Shown here: piece after piece, positions 57,084 through 64,000 of the stretch
Numbering within the stretch: the first letter of the stretch is position 1
How the letters are laid out: each line of letters starts with the position of its first letter
Assembly (NCBI GenBank): GCA_964627805.1
Contig: CAZVLA010000052.1
Location: 7,415-71,414, forward strand
Direction: 5' to 3'
Length of the DNA: 64,000 nt
Source of the DNA: CAZAMI01 sp964627805
GTDB taxonomy: Archaea; Thermoproteota; Thermoprotei_A; Sulfolobales; NBVN01
Translations under genes and position numbers: made by a program
The notes under the pieces: generated by a model
Seen by the model: the letters and a program-made list of their open reading frames with translations, nothing else
What the model was told of the DNA's origin: nothing
Database searches by the model: none

Positions 57084-57962
57084 CTAAATCTCGGGTATGG
57101 GACGTGCATGGATAGGTATCACCCCGTAGGCGTTCATGAAGGGTATACCATCAGCAGATACGGACACTAAACCATAAAGAAACACTTCCGACCTTTCGTC
57201 ATACTTAATCAGTTCAGGAGCTATCCAGACCGTGAATTGAGCAGGTATTATCCTACCCTCCTCATCCGCTGTATCCTCAACACCCACGGAGTCATCACTA
57301 ACTACGTAGAACCCGTACTCTGTCCCGTCCGGTCTCTTACCTTTCTTCCACCTTATAACGATGCCGTACATACCCTTAATATCGAATTCATCTGTGAAGT
57401 TATCCACTCTCCTTGATATGTGTTTATGGACGTCAGCAAGCTTGAACACATCAACACCTATAGACTTAGTAATCAGGGTTAGGGGGTCCACATTAATGGG
57501 TTTAGGCTCGTCAAAGACCGTGTCGTAATTAGGCATTAATATCCCCTTAGCATCGAATAGCTTAACCCTGTACAGGTGAAAGAGCTTAACTTCACGGTAG
57601 AGGTATGCGTATTTCTCCTTACATACAATCACGTTTTTCTTCCATGAATCACCTTCCTTCTGCAGTACGTAAATCCTTGACATGGGTACGCCTGAGGATT
57701 TGGATATCCTCACACCCGTGAAACCGAAGGGTATTACGTAGAACTCCTTAGACGGGGGTCTCGATACAGCCTCAACCCAGAGAATCCTCACTGCGTAGGC
57801 ATGTCTTTCGTCAGCTGTCTTGAATGAAGGGTCTTGCTGTAGCCACGGGTCATTATATATTTCCAAGTACCTCTTAATGAGTTGCTCTTTAGGAACGCCT
57901 AACTTCGTGGATAGGTAATCAATCCTTTTCAGAACGAACTCAGGTATTTCACTTGCTGACAT
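57084..57962 (-). CDS. Possible ssDNA-binding (OB-fold) protein
   Basis: 292 residues. Beta-rich C-terminal part with OB-like strand spacing (FYVVSDDSVGVEDT, FTVWIAPELIKYDERSEVFL, YGLVSVSADG) following a helical N-terminal third. Genomic position between the RecA-like ATPase and a wHTH gene, as in viral recombination modules, supports an RPA/SSB-like role. No zinc finger or other motif confirms it. Confidence 0.5.
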   Translation of the reverse strand: MSASEIPEFVLKRIDYLSTKLGVPKEQLIKRYLEIYNDPWLQQDPSFKTADERHAYAVRILWVEAVSRPPSKEFYVIPFGFTGVRISKSSGVPMSRIYVLQKEGDSWKKNVIVCKEKYAYLYREVKLFHLYRVKLFDAKGILMPNYDTVFDEPKPINVDPLTLITKSIGVDVFKLADVHKHISRRVDNFTDEFDIKGMYGIVIRWKKGKRPDGTEYGFYVVSDDSVGVEDTADEEGRIIPAQFTVWIAPELIKYDERSEVFLYGLVSVSADGIPFMNAYGVIPIHARPIPEI

Positions 57963-58149
57963 CAACAATCAGCCTCCCACGCTCGTACTTAACGTCAGAC
58001 CTGCTGGCGGCGTAGAACCTCATTATGTCCCTAGCGTAGTTAAGGCTAACACCTAACTCCGCGGCTACCTCGTCAGCTGTCCAAACTAACTTATCCTTTG
58101 AAGACCTAACGATGCTATCCAGCTTATCTGCCCAATCTTTTATCCTCAT
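57949..58149 (-). CDS. Winged-helix DNA-binding protein (66 aa)
   Basis: LVWTADEVAAELGVSLNYAR then DIMRFYAASRSDVKYERG form a helix-turn-helix and wing. ATG after GGGGTGAGTC. First gene of the 58-52 kb replication operon; may regulate it or act at an origin. Confidence 0.65.
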   Translation of the reverse strand: MRIKDWADKLDSIVRSSKDKLVWTADEVAAELGVSLNYARDIMRFYAASRSDVKYERGRLIVDVSK

Positions 58150-58259
58150 GACTCACCCCAACACACACACATATACCTCACATATAAACGCCAACGTAAT
58201 GTTACACCCACATAATTTTATTAAATAATCGATAATGAATTGAATAGTAAAATTTTTGG
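58150..58259. promoter_or_regulatory. Divergent promoter region
   Basis: Minus strand: GCGTTTATATGTGAGG then TATATGTGTGTGTGTTGGGG before ATG 58149. Plus strand: T/A-rich with TTATTAAATAATCGATAATG before the gene at 58269. ATCGAT and the flanking AT palindrome could be an operator. Confidence 0.5.
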
Positions 58260-58268
58260 GTGTTTACT

Positions 58269-58478
58269 ATGAAGACGGAAAGGCGTAAAGTGATTAAAGT
58301 ACGTAAGAGGGTTTCAGGTAAGAACTACACTCAATACGTAATAACTCTACCGAAGGAGTTCGGGAGGCAGGCAGGTAATGAAGTTAGGCTAATAGTAACT
58401 GATTTCTTCATAATCCTGTACCCGTCAAGGTATGACGAGGACACGATTAAAAGGTTAGTAATCACCTCTCTGAGGTGA
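58269..58478 (+). CDS. AbrB/SpoVT-type transcription regulator
   Basis: 69 residues. KRVSGKNYTQYVITLPKEFG then RQAGNEVRLIVTD is the swapped-hairpin AbrB/MazE-like DNA-binding motif. ATG at 58269 chosen over GTG at 58260. Overlaps the following ATPase gene by 4 nt; likely an autoregulator. Confidence 0.7.
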   Translation: MKTERRKVIKVRKRVSGKNYTQYVITLPKEFGRQAGNEVRLIVTDFFIILYPSRYDEDTIKRLVITSLR

Positions 58479-59842
58479 GGTTATTGGATATTGAACGTTC
58501 CTTCATGAACATCGTAACGGAGATAACGGACGCACCCGAAACCTACCTTTGGTTCTCCCTAATGCATATAGCTTCCTCATGCTTAGGTAAGTACATTATA
58601 TGCCCGCTCTACATGAGACCCTCCTCTAACCCATGGAGACCTAACGTGTGGATAATACTGTCAGGCATACCAGGAATCATGAGGAAAAGCACAGTGATTG
58701 ATATTGACTTACACGTAATTACTCACGCCCTTTACGAGTACTACAAGGCTAGGATGCCTAGAGCCTCAGAAGAAACGATACATAAAATAATTCAGAACAT
58801 ATTCATCGAGACGGGCTCGCCTGAGGGTTTAGCAGAGCATATATCGGAAGCCCAGAAAGATTTAGACATGTTCATAATCGTTAGCACAGAGTACGGAGGT
58901 GTTTTCCAGCAGATGACTAAGAGGGACTACATGATAGGTTACGCATCACTCCTTAGCAAGTTATGGAGTGGAGAGCAACACATCTGGAGGGGAGCTAAGA
59001 AGGACAGGTACATACGCTCAGGGCTATTCGTTACGGCTATATTAGGCATGCAGAAACCCTGGCTGTACTTAAACACTTACCTCTTCCAGCAGGGGCTTAT
59101 GAGGAGAGTCTTCATTATTTACGCTGAGCCCGACGATAAAAGCAGATGGTTACCCCCGCTTAACCTCAGGAAATCAGTTCTGATGGATGAACTAACGTCC
59201 ATATCCCACGAGCTAGCCGAGCTAATGAACGCATACGAAAACATATCTCCTGTTAAGGCACTCTTCGAGCCGGGAGTACTCGATAAAATCAATGAATTCG
59301 CAAGGAAGTCTGAACAGGAGGTTATAAATAATCCTGAATCAATATGGGCTCTCTACTCACAGAATCTTTGGGACCATCTAGTGAGGTTCTCAATATGTTT
59401 AGCCTCCCTAAGAAGGAGACCCGAACGAACTACTACGTTCGGTTACGTACTGAAAGTTAAGGAAGAGGACGTGAGGGATGCTATGAGATGGATAGAAAGG
59501 ACGTTACCTAAAACTAAGAAAGCACTAACCCTAGTATCCACGCCTGTTGTGAAGGCTACTATAACCACAGCAGAGGGTCCCTTAGATTTCATACACACCT
59601 TAATATCAGAGAATGGAAGGAACGGGATAACCGCTAGTGAACTCCTGAGGAAATCAAAAATGATTAAGGACGAACTCAAGAGGTACATAATTAACCTTAT
59701 AGAGGAGAACAGGATAGTAGCTGTAGTCCATAAAGGGAGGAGAGGAAGACCTAGCCTGATGTTCTTTGACAAGAGGTGGGAGTCGGTAGCGTTAATGCAT
59801 GGAGATAAGATCGAGGCTAGGACGTTAGATGCTATATGGTGA
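58475..59842 (+). CDS. DUF3987-like primase-helicase-type ATPase
   Basis: 455 residues, GTG start within GAGGTGAGG. VWIILSGIPGIMRKSTVI is a modified Walker A (Arg instead of Gly before K-S-T). MFIIVSTEYGGVFQQM fits the Walker B region, and RSGLFVTAILGMQKPWLY fits sensor regions of DUF3987 proteins in plasmids and viruses. C-terminal wHTH (NGRNGITASELLRKSKMIKD, then ELKRYIINLIEEN). Probable replication initiator or helicase; the modified P-loop should be checked for activity. Confidence 0.65.
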   Translation: MRLLDIERSFMNIVTEITDAPETYLWFSLMHIASSCLGKYIICPLYMRPSSNPWRPNVWIILSGIPGIMRKSTVIDIDLHVITHALYEYYKARMPRASEETIHKIIQNIFIETGSPEGLAEHISEAQKDLDMFIIVSTEYGGVFQQMTKRDYMIGYASLLSKLWSGEQHIWRGAKKDRYIRSGLFVTAILGMQKPWLYLNTYLFQQGLMRRVFIIYAEPDDKSRWLPPLNLRKSVLMDELTSISHELAELMNAYENISPVKALFEPGVLDKINEFARKSEQEVINNPESIWALYSQNLWDHLVRFSICLASLRRRPERTTTFGYVLKVKEEDVRDAMRWIERTLPKTKKALTLVSTPVVKATITTAEGPLDFIHTLISENGRNGITASELLRKSKMIKDELKRYIINLIEENRIVAVVHKGRRGRPSLMFFDKRWESVALMHGDKIEARTLDAIW

Positions 59843-59888
59843 AATCAATTAAAAACTCATTTTTGTAGTAAGCACTCCCTCGAACTCG

Positions 59889-59925
59889 AATGGCGTATAT
59901 ACATATTATATATATTTATACACAA
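59889..59925 (+). repeat. Copy C of the TATATACATATTATA element (partial)
   Basis: TGGCGTATATACATATTATA then TATATTTATACACA. It shares the TGGCGTATATACATATTATA core with copy B, and the CGAACTCGAA just upstream is like the CGAACTGGC spacer of B. Lies between convergent genes. Confidence 0.7.
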
Positions 59926-59929
59926 GAAC

Positions 59930-60874
59930 TCAGCAAGTGGGCGCAGTACCCTTCTCCCATGCACACCTAACCTCGCCATCATTAGTTAATGACAAGCACT
60001 TACCCTTGTAAGTGAAATCACTCGTCGTTACCTTGAACTTCATGTGGTAGTCAAGGTTAATCTTGTCAGTACCTACCTCAACCCAGTCAGACTTTAATGA
60101 CTTCTTCACAAGTACTTTATACGTCCACCAAGTACCTTTAGCGTATCTACAGCATTCCTCTTTAGTACCCCACGTTTTCGGTAAGTTGCAGGCGGCTGAC
60201 ACGCCTAACTCTAAATTGACGGTAAGACCTGAAATGACAGGGACTAGCATGTGGTAAGCCCTCGAGTACTTAGGGTGTGCTAACCCCACAATGCTTCTCG
60301 GGAGGTCCTTCCAGAAATCATGGGGTAAGGGCTCTAGCAACGTCCTGCCGACCCACCTTAACCATACGTCAGTGCTAGCTACTTGCTTAACCTTCACTAA
60401 CCAAACAGTAACTACTATCCTTGACACCCTCGGGCTTAAGTAAGTTAATGGCTTCACCCTACCCTCTCCTATGACAGCGTTATATACGTAGACTCCCGGG
60501 TTATCGTATGTGAACTCGAACGTTACGTAACCCTCGTCATCGGTTACCTTAGTACCTAAAACATTGAAGTCTCTATCCATCAAGGTTACGGGCACTCCCT
60601 TAAGACCCTTACCGAAGGCAGTTACTTGATACCTGAGGAGGGCTCGAGCCTTAGATACTTTATTAGTTACCCTCCACTCACCCTCGTATTTCTTTATTGA
60701 GGAGGTAAGGACAGCAGAGTCAAGGTGAATGCATTGGGGAGACACGTATGATATCCTGGGCTTGGCATAGCCTATCCTGTATGAGTATTCAGGATAAAGA
60801 GCGACTTCATGAAGCCTGTCCCACTCCTGAAGCTCAACCTCTTCAGACGTAGCAATAGTCTTTTCGAGGCTCAA
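59930..60874 (-). CDS. Ig-like structural protein (314 aa)
   Basis: TTG start after GGTGAAGGGC, giving MSLEKTIATSEE. Residues about 105-150 (GKGLKGVPVTLMDRDFNVLG and TDDEGYVTFEFTYDNPGVYV) are an Ig-like/carboxypeptidase-regulatory-like repeat common in surface adhesins. The C-terminal third has Cys pairs. Likely a virion surface or host-attachment protein. It carries the structural-class promoter. Confidence 0.65.
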   Translation of the reverse strand: MSLEKTIATSEEVELQEWDRLHEVALYPEYSYRIGYAKPRISYVSPQCIHLDSAVLTSSIKKYEGEWRVTNKVSKARALLRYQVTAFGKGLKGVPVTLMDRDFNVLGTKVTDDEGYVTFEFTYDNPGVYVYNAVIGEGRVKPLTYLSPRVSRIVVTVWLVKVKQVASTDVWLRWVGRTLLEPLPHDFWKDLPRSIVGLAHPKYSRAYHMLVPVISGLTVNLELGVSAACNLPKTWGTKEECCRYAKGTWWTYKVLVKKSLKSDWVEVGTDKINLDYHMKFKVTTSDFTYKGKCLSLTNDGEVRCAWEKGTAPTC

Positions 60875-60901
60875 GCCCTTCACCAAAAGAAAAACATTCA
60901 C

Positions 60902-60924
60902 GAAAACAAAAATGTATGTTTTAC
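60902..60924 (-). promoter_or_regulatory. Structural-class promoter motif (minus strand)
   Basis: Minus strand TAAAACATACATTTTTGTTT about 30-50 nt before the TTG at 60874; the same motif as the + strand structural genes. Confidence 0.5.
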
Positions 60925-61535
60925 TAGACCCTACCCAGGAACTTCTTCAGGAACTTACCGGGGTACCATATAGGCTCCTTCTTCTTGGGAGGCGGGGGCG
61001 TGGGCTTCTTTTCTACAGGACCTATCGTTACTTTACCCATATCAATCTCCTTAGAACCCGACGTTACAACATTAACTAACTCGCCTGCTACTACAGCATC
61101 ATGCTTCTTAGCCTCTTCCTCTGCCTCACTGTACGTGCTGTAACAGCCTATCTCCTCGGTATACCCTCCCGTTTCAGGGCTATACGCATAAACACAGAAC
61201 TCCACATCACCCTCTATAGTTTCGGGAACGTACACTTTGATGTTGTAGGTACCCTCAGGGAGTTCCTTATAGTCGAAGAGTTCAGCGTAGGAGCCCTTCA
61301 CATCTACATAACCCTTATCCTCTTCCTCGGTACCGTTGATGTTGTACGTAATCCCTACTGAGGCAGTGGGTACGCTTTCACATTTCTTTATATCTTCAAT
61401 GACCTCATTGCTAGCCTGAACTTCATAATACACGCTTATACTCACTCCCTTACCTGAAGTAGATACGCCTGCTTCCTCTACAGACTCAAACTTCATTACC
61501 ACGTGGTTACTCCCCTGCCCGAAGAGCCTGAACAC
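60924..61535 (-). CDS. Beta-rich surface-type protein with C-terminal proline stretch
   Basis: 203 residues, GTG 5 nt after GGTGAT. N-terminus FRLFGQGSNHVV is like the FxxQG tag of 24731/25408. Strands through about 145 (SISVYYEVQASNE, TYNIKVYVPETIE), then EKKPTPPPPKKKEPIW and a basic end that could anchor it. Likely virion surface. Confidence 0.6.
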   Translation of the reverse strand: MFRLFGQGSNHVVMKFESVEEAGVSTSGKGVSISVYYEVQASNEVIEDIKKCESVPTASVGITYNINGTEEEDKGYVDVKGSYAELFDYKELPEGTYNIKVYVPETIEGDVEFCVYAYSPETGGYTEEIGCYSTYSEAEEEAKKHDAVVAGELVNVVTSGSKEIDMGKVTIGPVEKKPTPPPPKKKEPIWYPGKFLKKFLGRV

Positions 61536-62144
61536 AGTACATCACCGTGTAGTGAATCATAGTGCATTATATAAAGGTGTGTTTTATGGGAATCAACAAA
61601 CTACTTACATTAATCTACTCACTCAAGTAAGGTAAGTTAATTGAGATTCTACTAAAGGATTATTTCACTCGCTCCCAGGAAGTACATGGAAGAACAACAT
61701 AGGCTTGTAGGGAGGGAGGAGGGAATTTTTCACTAATTCCTTCACAGGTAAATGAAGGATGTAACTTTTTCTACAATTTTTTCACTCCCCCTAGTGAGGA
61801 AACCCACTACAGATTCATACTGTACTAATTTTTTATTTATTTCACTAGAGTTTCGGTGAAATTACGTTTAAATCGATGAACGAATAAACTATAAAAATAA
61901 CACTGTGGGTGGAGGCGCCAGTTAGAAATTCAAATTTTCTAGTTAGGATAATTTTTTACTAATTTTTAATTTCTAGTGAAAAAATTGGGTTTTTCTAACG
62001 GAGTAACTTTACATGAATATGTTAAGTTAGTAATGGGGTGTGTATTTGTGGGGTTTACACGTCATATACGTGGGTTGATGGGCTAGAGAAACCAGTGAAA
62101 AAATGAAAAATTTATTTCCGTTTATCTTTAAACGCCTTTTCAAT
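61536..62144. other. AT-rich noncoding region with iteron-like words
   Basis: About 600 bases with no convincing gene. It carries TTTTTCACT at 61726 and 61778, TTTCACTAG near 61840, and the reverse AGTGAAAAA at 61975 and 62094, plus TTTTTTACTAATTTTT and long T or A tracts. Direct and inverted copies of a short word in AT-rich DNA suggest a replication origin or operator array. No protein-coding frame with a ribosome site was found. Confidence 0.5.
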
Positions 62145-62285
62145 ATGAGCAACACACACGCAGGGACTCTGTCATTACCTACCTCTCACCCCGAGGTAGT
62201 CATTGTAGATAAAACTAAGGGTTATAAGTGTACGTTAAGTACTTTACTTGGTGATGAGGGTGGGTTATATAGCGTCCTTCGGTAG
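62145..62285 (+). CDS. Short protein (46 aa), possibly leaderless
   Basis: MSNTHAGTLSLPTSHPEVVI and a Leu/Gly-rich tail. There is no Shine-Dalgarno, but TTTATCTTTAAACGCC lies about 25 nt upstream, the distance expected for a leaderless transcript. It overlaps the next gene by 26 nt. Confidence 0.45.
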   Translation: MSNTHAGTLSLPTSHPEVVIVDKTKGYKCTLSTLLGDEGGLYSVLR

Positions 62286-62556
62286 TCATTTCCCACTTGA
62301 TTACGTCCTTAAGGACATAAGCGTGTTTAAAGCAGACCCGAGCTACGTTTACGAAGTACCTAAAGGCTCCAGGGTGGCAGTTATTATTTCAGATGCTAAC
62401 ATCTACATCGATGTTAGGGAGATAACAGACACAAGCACTCAAGGGATGCTCCTGCTGAGTATGCAGTACCATGAAGTACCGGTTTCCAACGTCCGTAAGC
62501 TTTACTTTTATACTGAGTCGCCACCCGCCACTGTTCGTGTCCTTGTTGTGGGGTGA
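62260..62556 (+). CDS. Small beta-rich structural-type protein (98 aa)
   Basis: GTG 4 nt after GGTGAT. Strands dominate (RVAVIISDANIYIDVRE, VRKLYFYTESPPATVRV). Resembles other one-domain virion proteins here. Start before the ATG at 62254 is less likely because that ATG lies inside the ribosome site. Confidence 0.6.
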   Translation: MGYIASFGSHFPLDYVLKDISVFKADPSYVYEVPKGSRVAVIISDANIYIDVREITDTSTQGMLLLSMQYHEVPVSNVRKLYFYTESPPATVRVLVVG

Positions 62557-62560
62557 GGTT

Positions 62561-62758
62561 ATGGGTTTAAAGCTTCGTCAAGTAATGATGGGTTACGGTA
62601 ATGTAGTGTTACCGTTGTTGGGCTTACATAATATATATGAATTACCTTACAGACCAGGCAGTACCTCGAACAACCCTGCACCGTCTAACCCTCCCAGTAC
62701 GTTACCTCCGTACGTTCTAGGCACTATCAAGTTGCTTTCAGTAATAACTATCGTCTGA
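62561..62758 (+). CDS. Short proline-rich protein (65 aa)
   Basis: ATG after GGGGTGAGGTT. Hydrophobic N-terminal half (VVLPLLGLHNIYELPY), Pro/Asn/Ser linker (STSNNPAPSNPPST) and hydrophobic C-terminus (LGTIKLLSVITIV). Could be membrane-associated. Unknown. Confidence 0.55.
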   Translation: MGLKLRQVMMGYGNVVLPLLGLHNIYELPYRPGSTSNNPAPSNPPSTLPPYVLGTIKLLSVITIV

Positions 62759-62769
62759 GGTGATTAGTT

Positions 62770-62949
62770 ATTAGTTTACGCCATAGTTTAGTAATTAAGT
62801 TAATTAAAGGAGTATCTTTGAGGTTACCTCCTCTACCCAGTCAACAAACTCCCGGCGGAGTAATGTATTTACAATTAATTGACCAATTTTCATATATAAA
62901 TATCCTACCAATAATGAATATAGTTTTTGAGGACGATTTTAGTTGGTGA
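62770..62949 (+). CDS. Short protein with uncertain, possibly non-standard start
   Basis: A 59-codon frame begins with ATT 5 nt after GAGGTGAT; TTG at 62818 with AAAGGAG before it is the alternative. Its stop overlaps the GGTGAT of the next gene, as in coupled genes here. Product has LPPLPSQQTPGG and DQFSYINILP. Confidence 0.35.
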   Translation: MSLRHSLVIKLIKGVSLRLPPLPSQQTPGGVMYLQLIDQFSYINILPIMNIVFEDDFSW

Positions 62950-62954
62950 TAGTT

Positions 62955-63860
62955 ATGGTTGATTGGATCGAAAAATACCTAGCTAAGAGGTTTGAGGAAC
63001 ATAATACGGAGCTATACATGTTGGAGAAAAAACTAAGTGAGTATAGAGGGTTAAGTAATGAAAGACGTGTTGAAGTTGAGGAAAGTTACTATAAATTTGT
63101 TAAGAGCCTAAAATTGAAGGGTCTAGAATGTTTTATGAACGCGGAACTGCCCGGCAGAAGAAAGTTGGGTGGAGTTAGGCTGTTTAGTGATGGTCTAGAG
63201 AAGGTAGTATTTCCCGGAGTACTCGATGATTGGGAGATTTACGAAAAGACAAGTACTTGGAATATAGATGTATCAAAATTTATAAGCCCTCCATCAAGCC
63301 TACTATTGAAAGCTACTGCTGAAATCTTAACTGCTTACACATATAATGATGGTTATATCAGGTTCATAGGTAAGAATCCAAATATATTAAACCTTCCTTT
63401 CGGCAGGTTGGTATTTTATTGTACTTTTTCAGAGACGTATTACGGTAATTATTATAGGCGCGCAGAATACCTCAAATTGTATTTTAGAGTCCAAAACCCT
63501 GTGGGTTCAGATTTATCAACAATAACGGGTTACGTGATTAACTTTGATTGTGTTTTGGGCGAATTTAATGTTTTAGGTAATGTTTTTACAGATAGCAGTT
63601 TTGATAGGTATTCATGGAATCATTACAGAATAACTTGGTGGGTGGACCCTAATTGGGATGCTTTAGTTGTCAGGGTTGAGAGGGAGGTTAGTGGTTCGTG
63701 GGTTCAGATAGGTAATGATGTTTTAGACCCAACAAACCAATACTATAACTCCTCAATAAACAGAGTTGGTTTCGAGGCATACGAGTACGGTTATGGTACA
63801 GCACCAACTAGTGGCGTACTCTATTCCTGGATTGATAACGTGGAAGTTTGGGCTCCATGA
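62955..63860 (+). CDS. Large beta-rich protein, possible lectin-like receptor-binding protein
   Basis: 301 residues from ATG, 4 nt after GGTGAT. N-terminal helix (KYLAKRFEEHNTELYMLEKK), then a long beta domain rich in Tyr/Asn/Ser with WSGS-like strands (YTYNDGYIRFIGKNPNILNL, WVQIGNDVLDP, GVLYSWIDNVEVW), as in concanavalin-type lectin folds. Candidate tail-fibre or attachment protein. Confidence 0.65.
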   Translation: MVDWIEKYLAKRFEEHNTELYMLEKKLSEYRGLSNERRVEVEESYYKFVKSLKLKGLECFMNAELPGRRKLGGVRLFSDGLEKVVFPGVLDDWEIYEKTSTWNIDVSKFISPPSSLLLKATAEILTAYTYNDGYIRFIGKNPNILNLPFGRLVFYCTFSETYYGNYYRRAEYLKLYFRVQNPVGSDLSTITGYVINFDCVLGEFNVLGNVFTDSSFDRYSWNHYRITWWVDPNWDALVVRVEREVSGSWVQIGNDVLDPTNQYYNSSINRVGFEAYEYGYGTAPTSGVLYSWIDNVEVWAP

Positions 63861-63869
63861 GGCGATAGA

Positions 63870-64000
63870 ATGCCCGACGTAACTAACCCTAACGATCCTG
63901 CATGGACACCTGCTACTGGCTGGGAGAATATCATATATTTCGATAGTGAGGCTGACTTAAGCCAGATAAGCAGACAGCCTGACCAGATTAACCCTAACAC
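63870..64000 (+). CDS. Partial structural-type gene at right edge
   Basis: ATG after GAGGCGATAG; 43 codons then cut by the window end. Sequence PDVTNPNDPAWTPATGWENI, Pro/Asn/Asp-rich as in fibre N-termini. Continues the structural operon. Confidence 0.55.
   Translation, partial: MPDVTNPNDPAWTPATGWENIIYFDSEADLSQISRQPDQINPN

Noticed and set aside
15550..59925. The 22-kb spacing of the repeat as packaging-unit boundaries
   Set aside because: Only three copies, one partial, with mixed strands; the even spacing may be chance and the window ends are not at repeats.
1..64000. CRISPR arrays, tRNA or rRNA genes
   Set aside because: No regularly spaced direct repeats of suitable length, no cloverleaf-like sequences and no rRNA-like stretches were found; the Cas4-like gene stands alone.

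Overview
The window looks like about 64 kb of a large double-stranded DNA virus (or virus-derived element) of a thermophilic archaeon, probably Thermoproteota/Crenarchaeota. The evidence is a replisome of archaeal type (family B polymerase, fused PriS/PriL-like primase, PCNA, clamp-loader small subunit plus a large-subunit-like ATPase), an Elf1-like transcription factor, RHH and C2H2 regulators, AGG/ATA-rich codon use, and Shine-Dalgarno sites of the form GAGGTGAT 3-5 nt before the start, which match the archaeal 16S 3' end. Both edges cut through genes, so the genome is longer than the window. I saw no rRNA, tRNA, CRISPR array, insertion sequence, terminase or portal gene.

Layout. (1) 0-9.5 kb, mostly +: small beta-rich or helical proteins likely to be virion components, an Mrp/ParA-type P-loop ATPase next to a zinc-ribbon/coiled-coil protein, and two candidate capsid or major structural proteins (4515-5270, 6494-7228). 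(2) 9.5-11.4 kb, -: AAA+ ATPase and tyrosine integrase. (3) 11.5-23.5 kb, +: nucleotidyltransferase, GT4 glycosyltransferase, UbiA-like prenyltransferase, fibre-like protein, a run of proteins sharing the N-terminus MSLHAMIAEAK, a metallopeptidase, a subtilisin-like protease and a transglutaminase-like protein. (4) 23.7-31.7 kb, -: more MSLH-tagged proteins, unknown paralogues, an Elf1-like protein and a DUF2997/DUF1257(Ycf35)/Ycf46 AAA+ cassette that runs to 33.5 kb. (5) 33.5-42 kb, -: many small unknown proteins, clamp-loader subunits, a Cas4-like nuclease and zinc-finger proteins. (6) 42-52 kb, -: a DNA-modification island with an XPF-type nuclease, Dam-type methylase, DpdA/TGT-like transglycosylase, two glycosyltransferases, radical SAM/SPASM protein, PIG-L-QueD fusion, QueF-like protein and YhhQ-type transporter. 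(7) 52-58 kb, -: PolB, primase, PCNA, a RecA-like ATPase and a possible ssDNA-binding protein. (8) 58-64 kb: DUF3987-like ATPase, Ig-like structural proteins, an AT-rich noncoding stretch with iteron-like words, and further + strand structural or receptor-binding genes.

How it may work together. The virus seems to carry its own elongation replisome and recombination tools. It also seems able to replace guanine in its DNA with a 7-deazaguanine (inserted by DpdA, precursors from QueD/QueF-like proteins and the transporter, possibly decorated by the glycosyltransferases), which would block host restriction. Structural genes appear to use a TAAACATA-TTTTTA promoter, and replication operons a TATA box followed by CA/TG repeats, suggesting late and early classes. 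The least explained features are the MSLHAMIAEAK tag shared by nine otherwise different proteins, the inverted repeats bounding the 23.8-28.7 kb block, and a TATATACATATTATA repeat at about 15.6, 37.8 and 59.9 kb.
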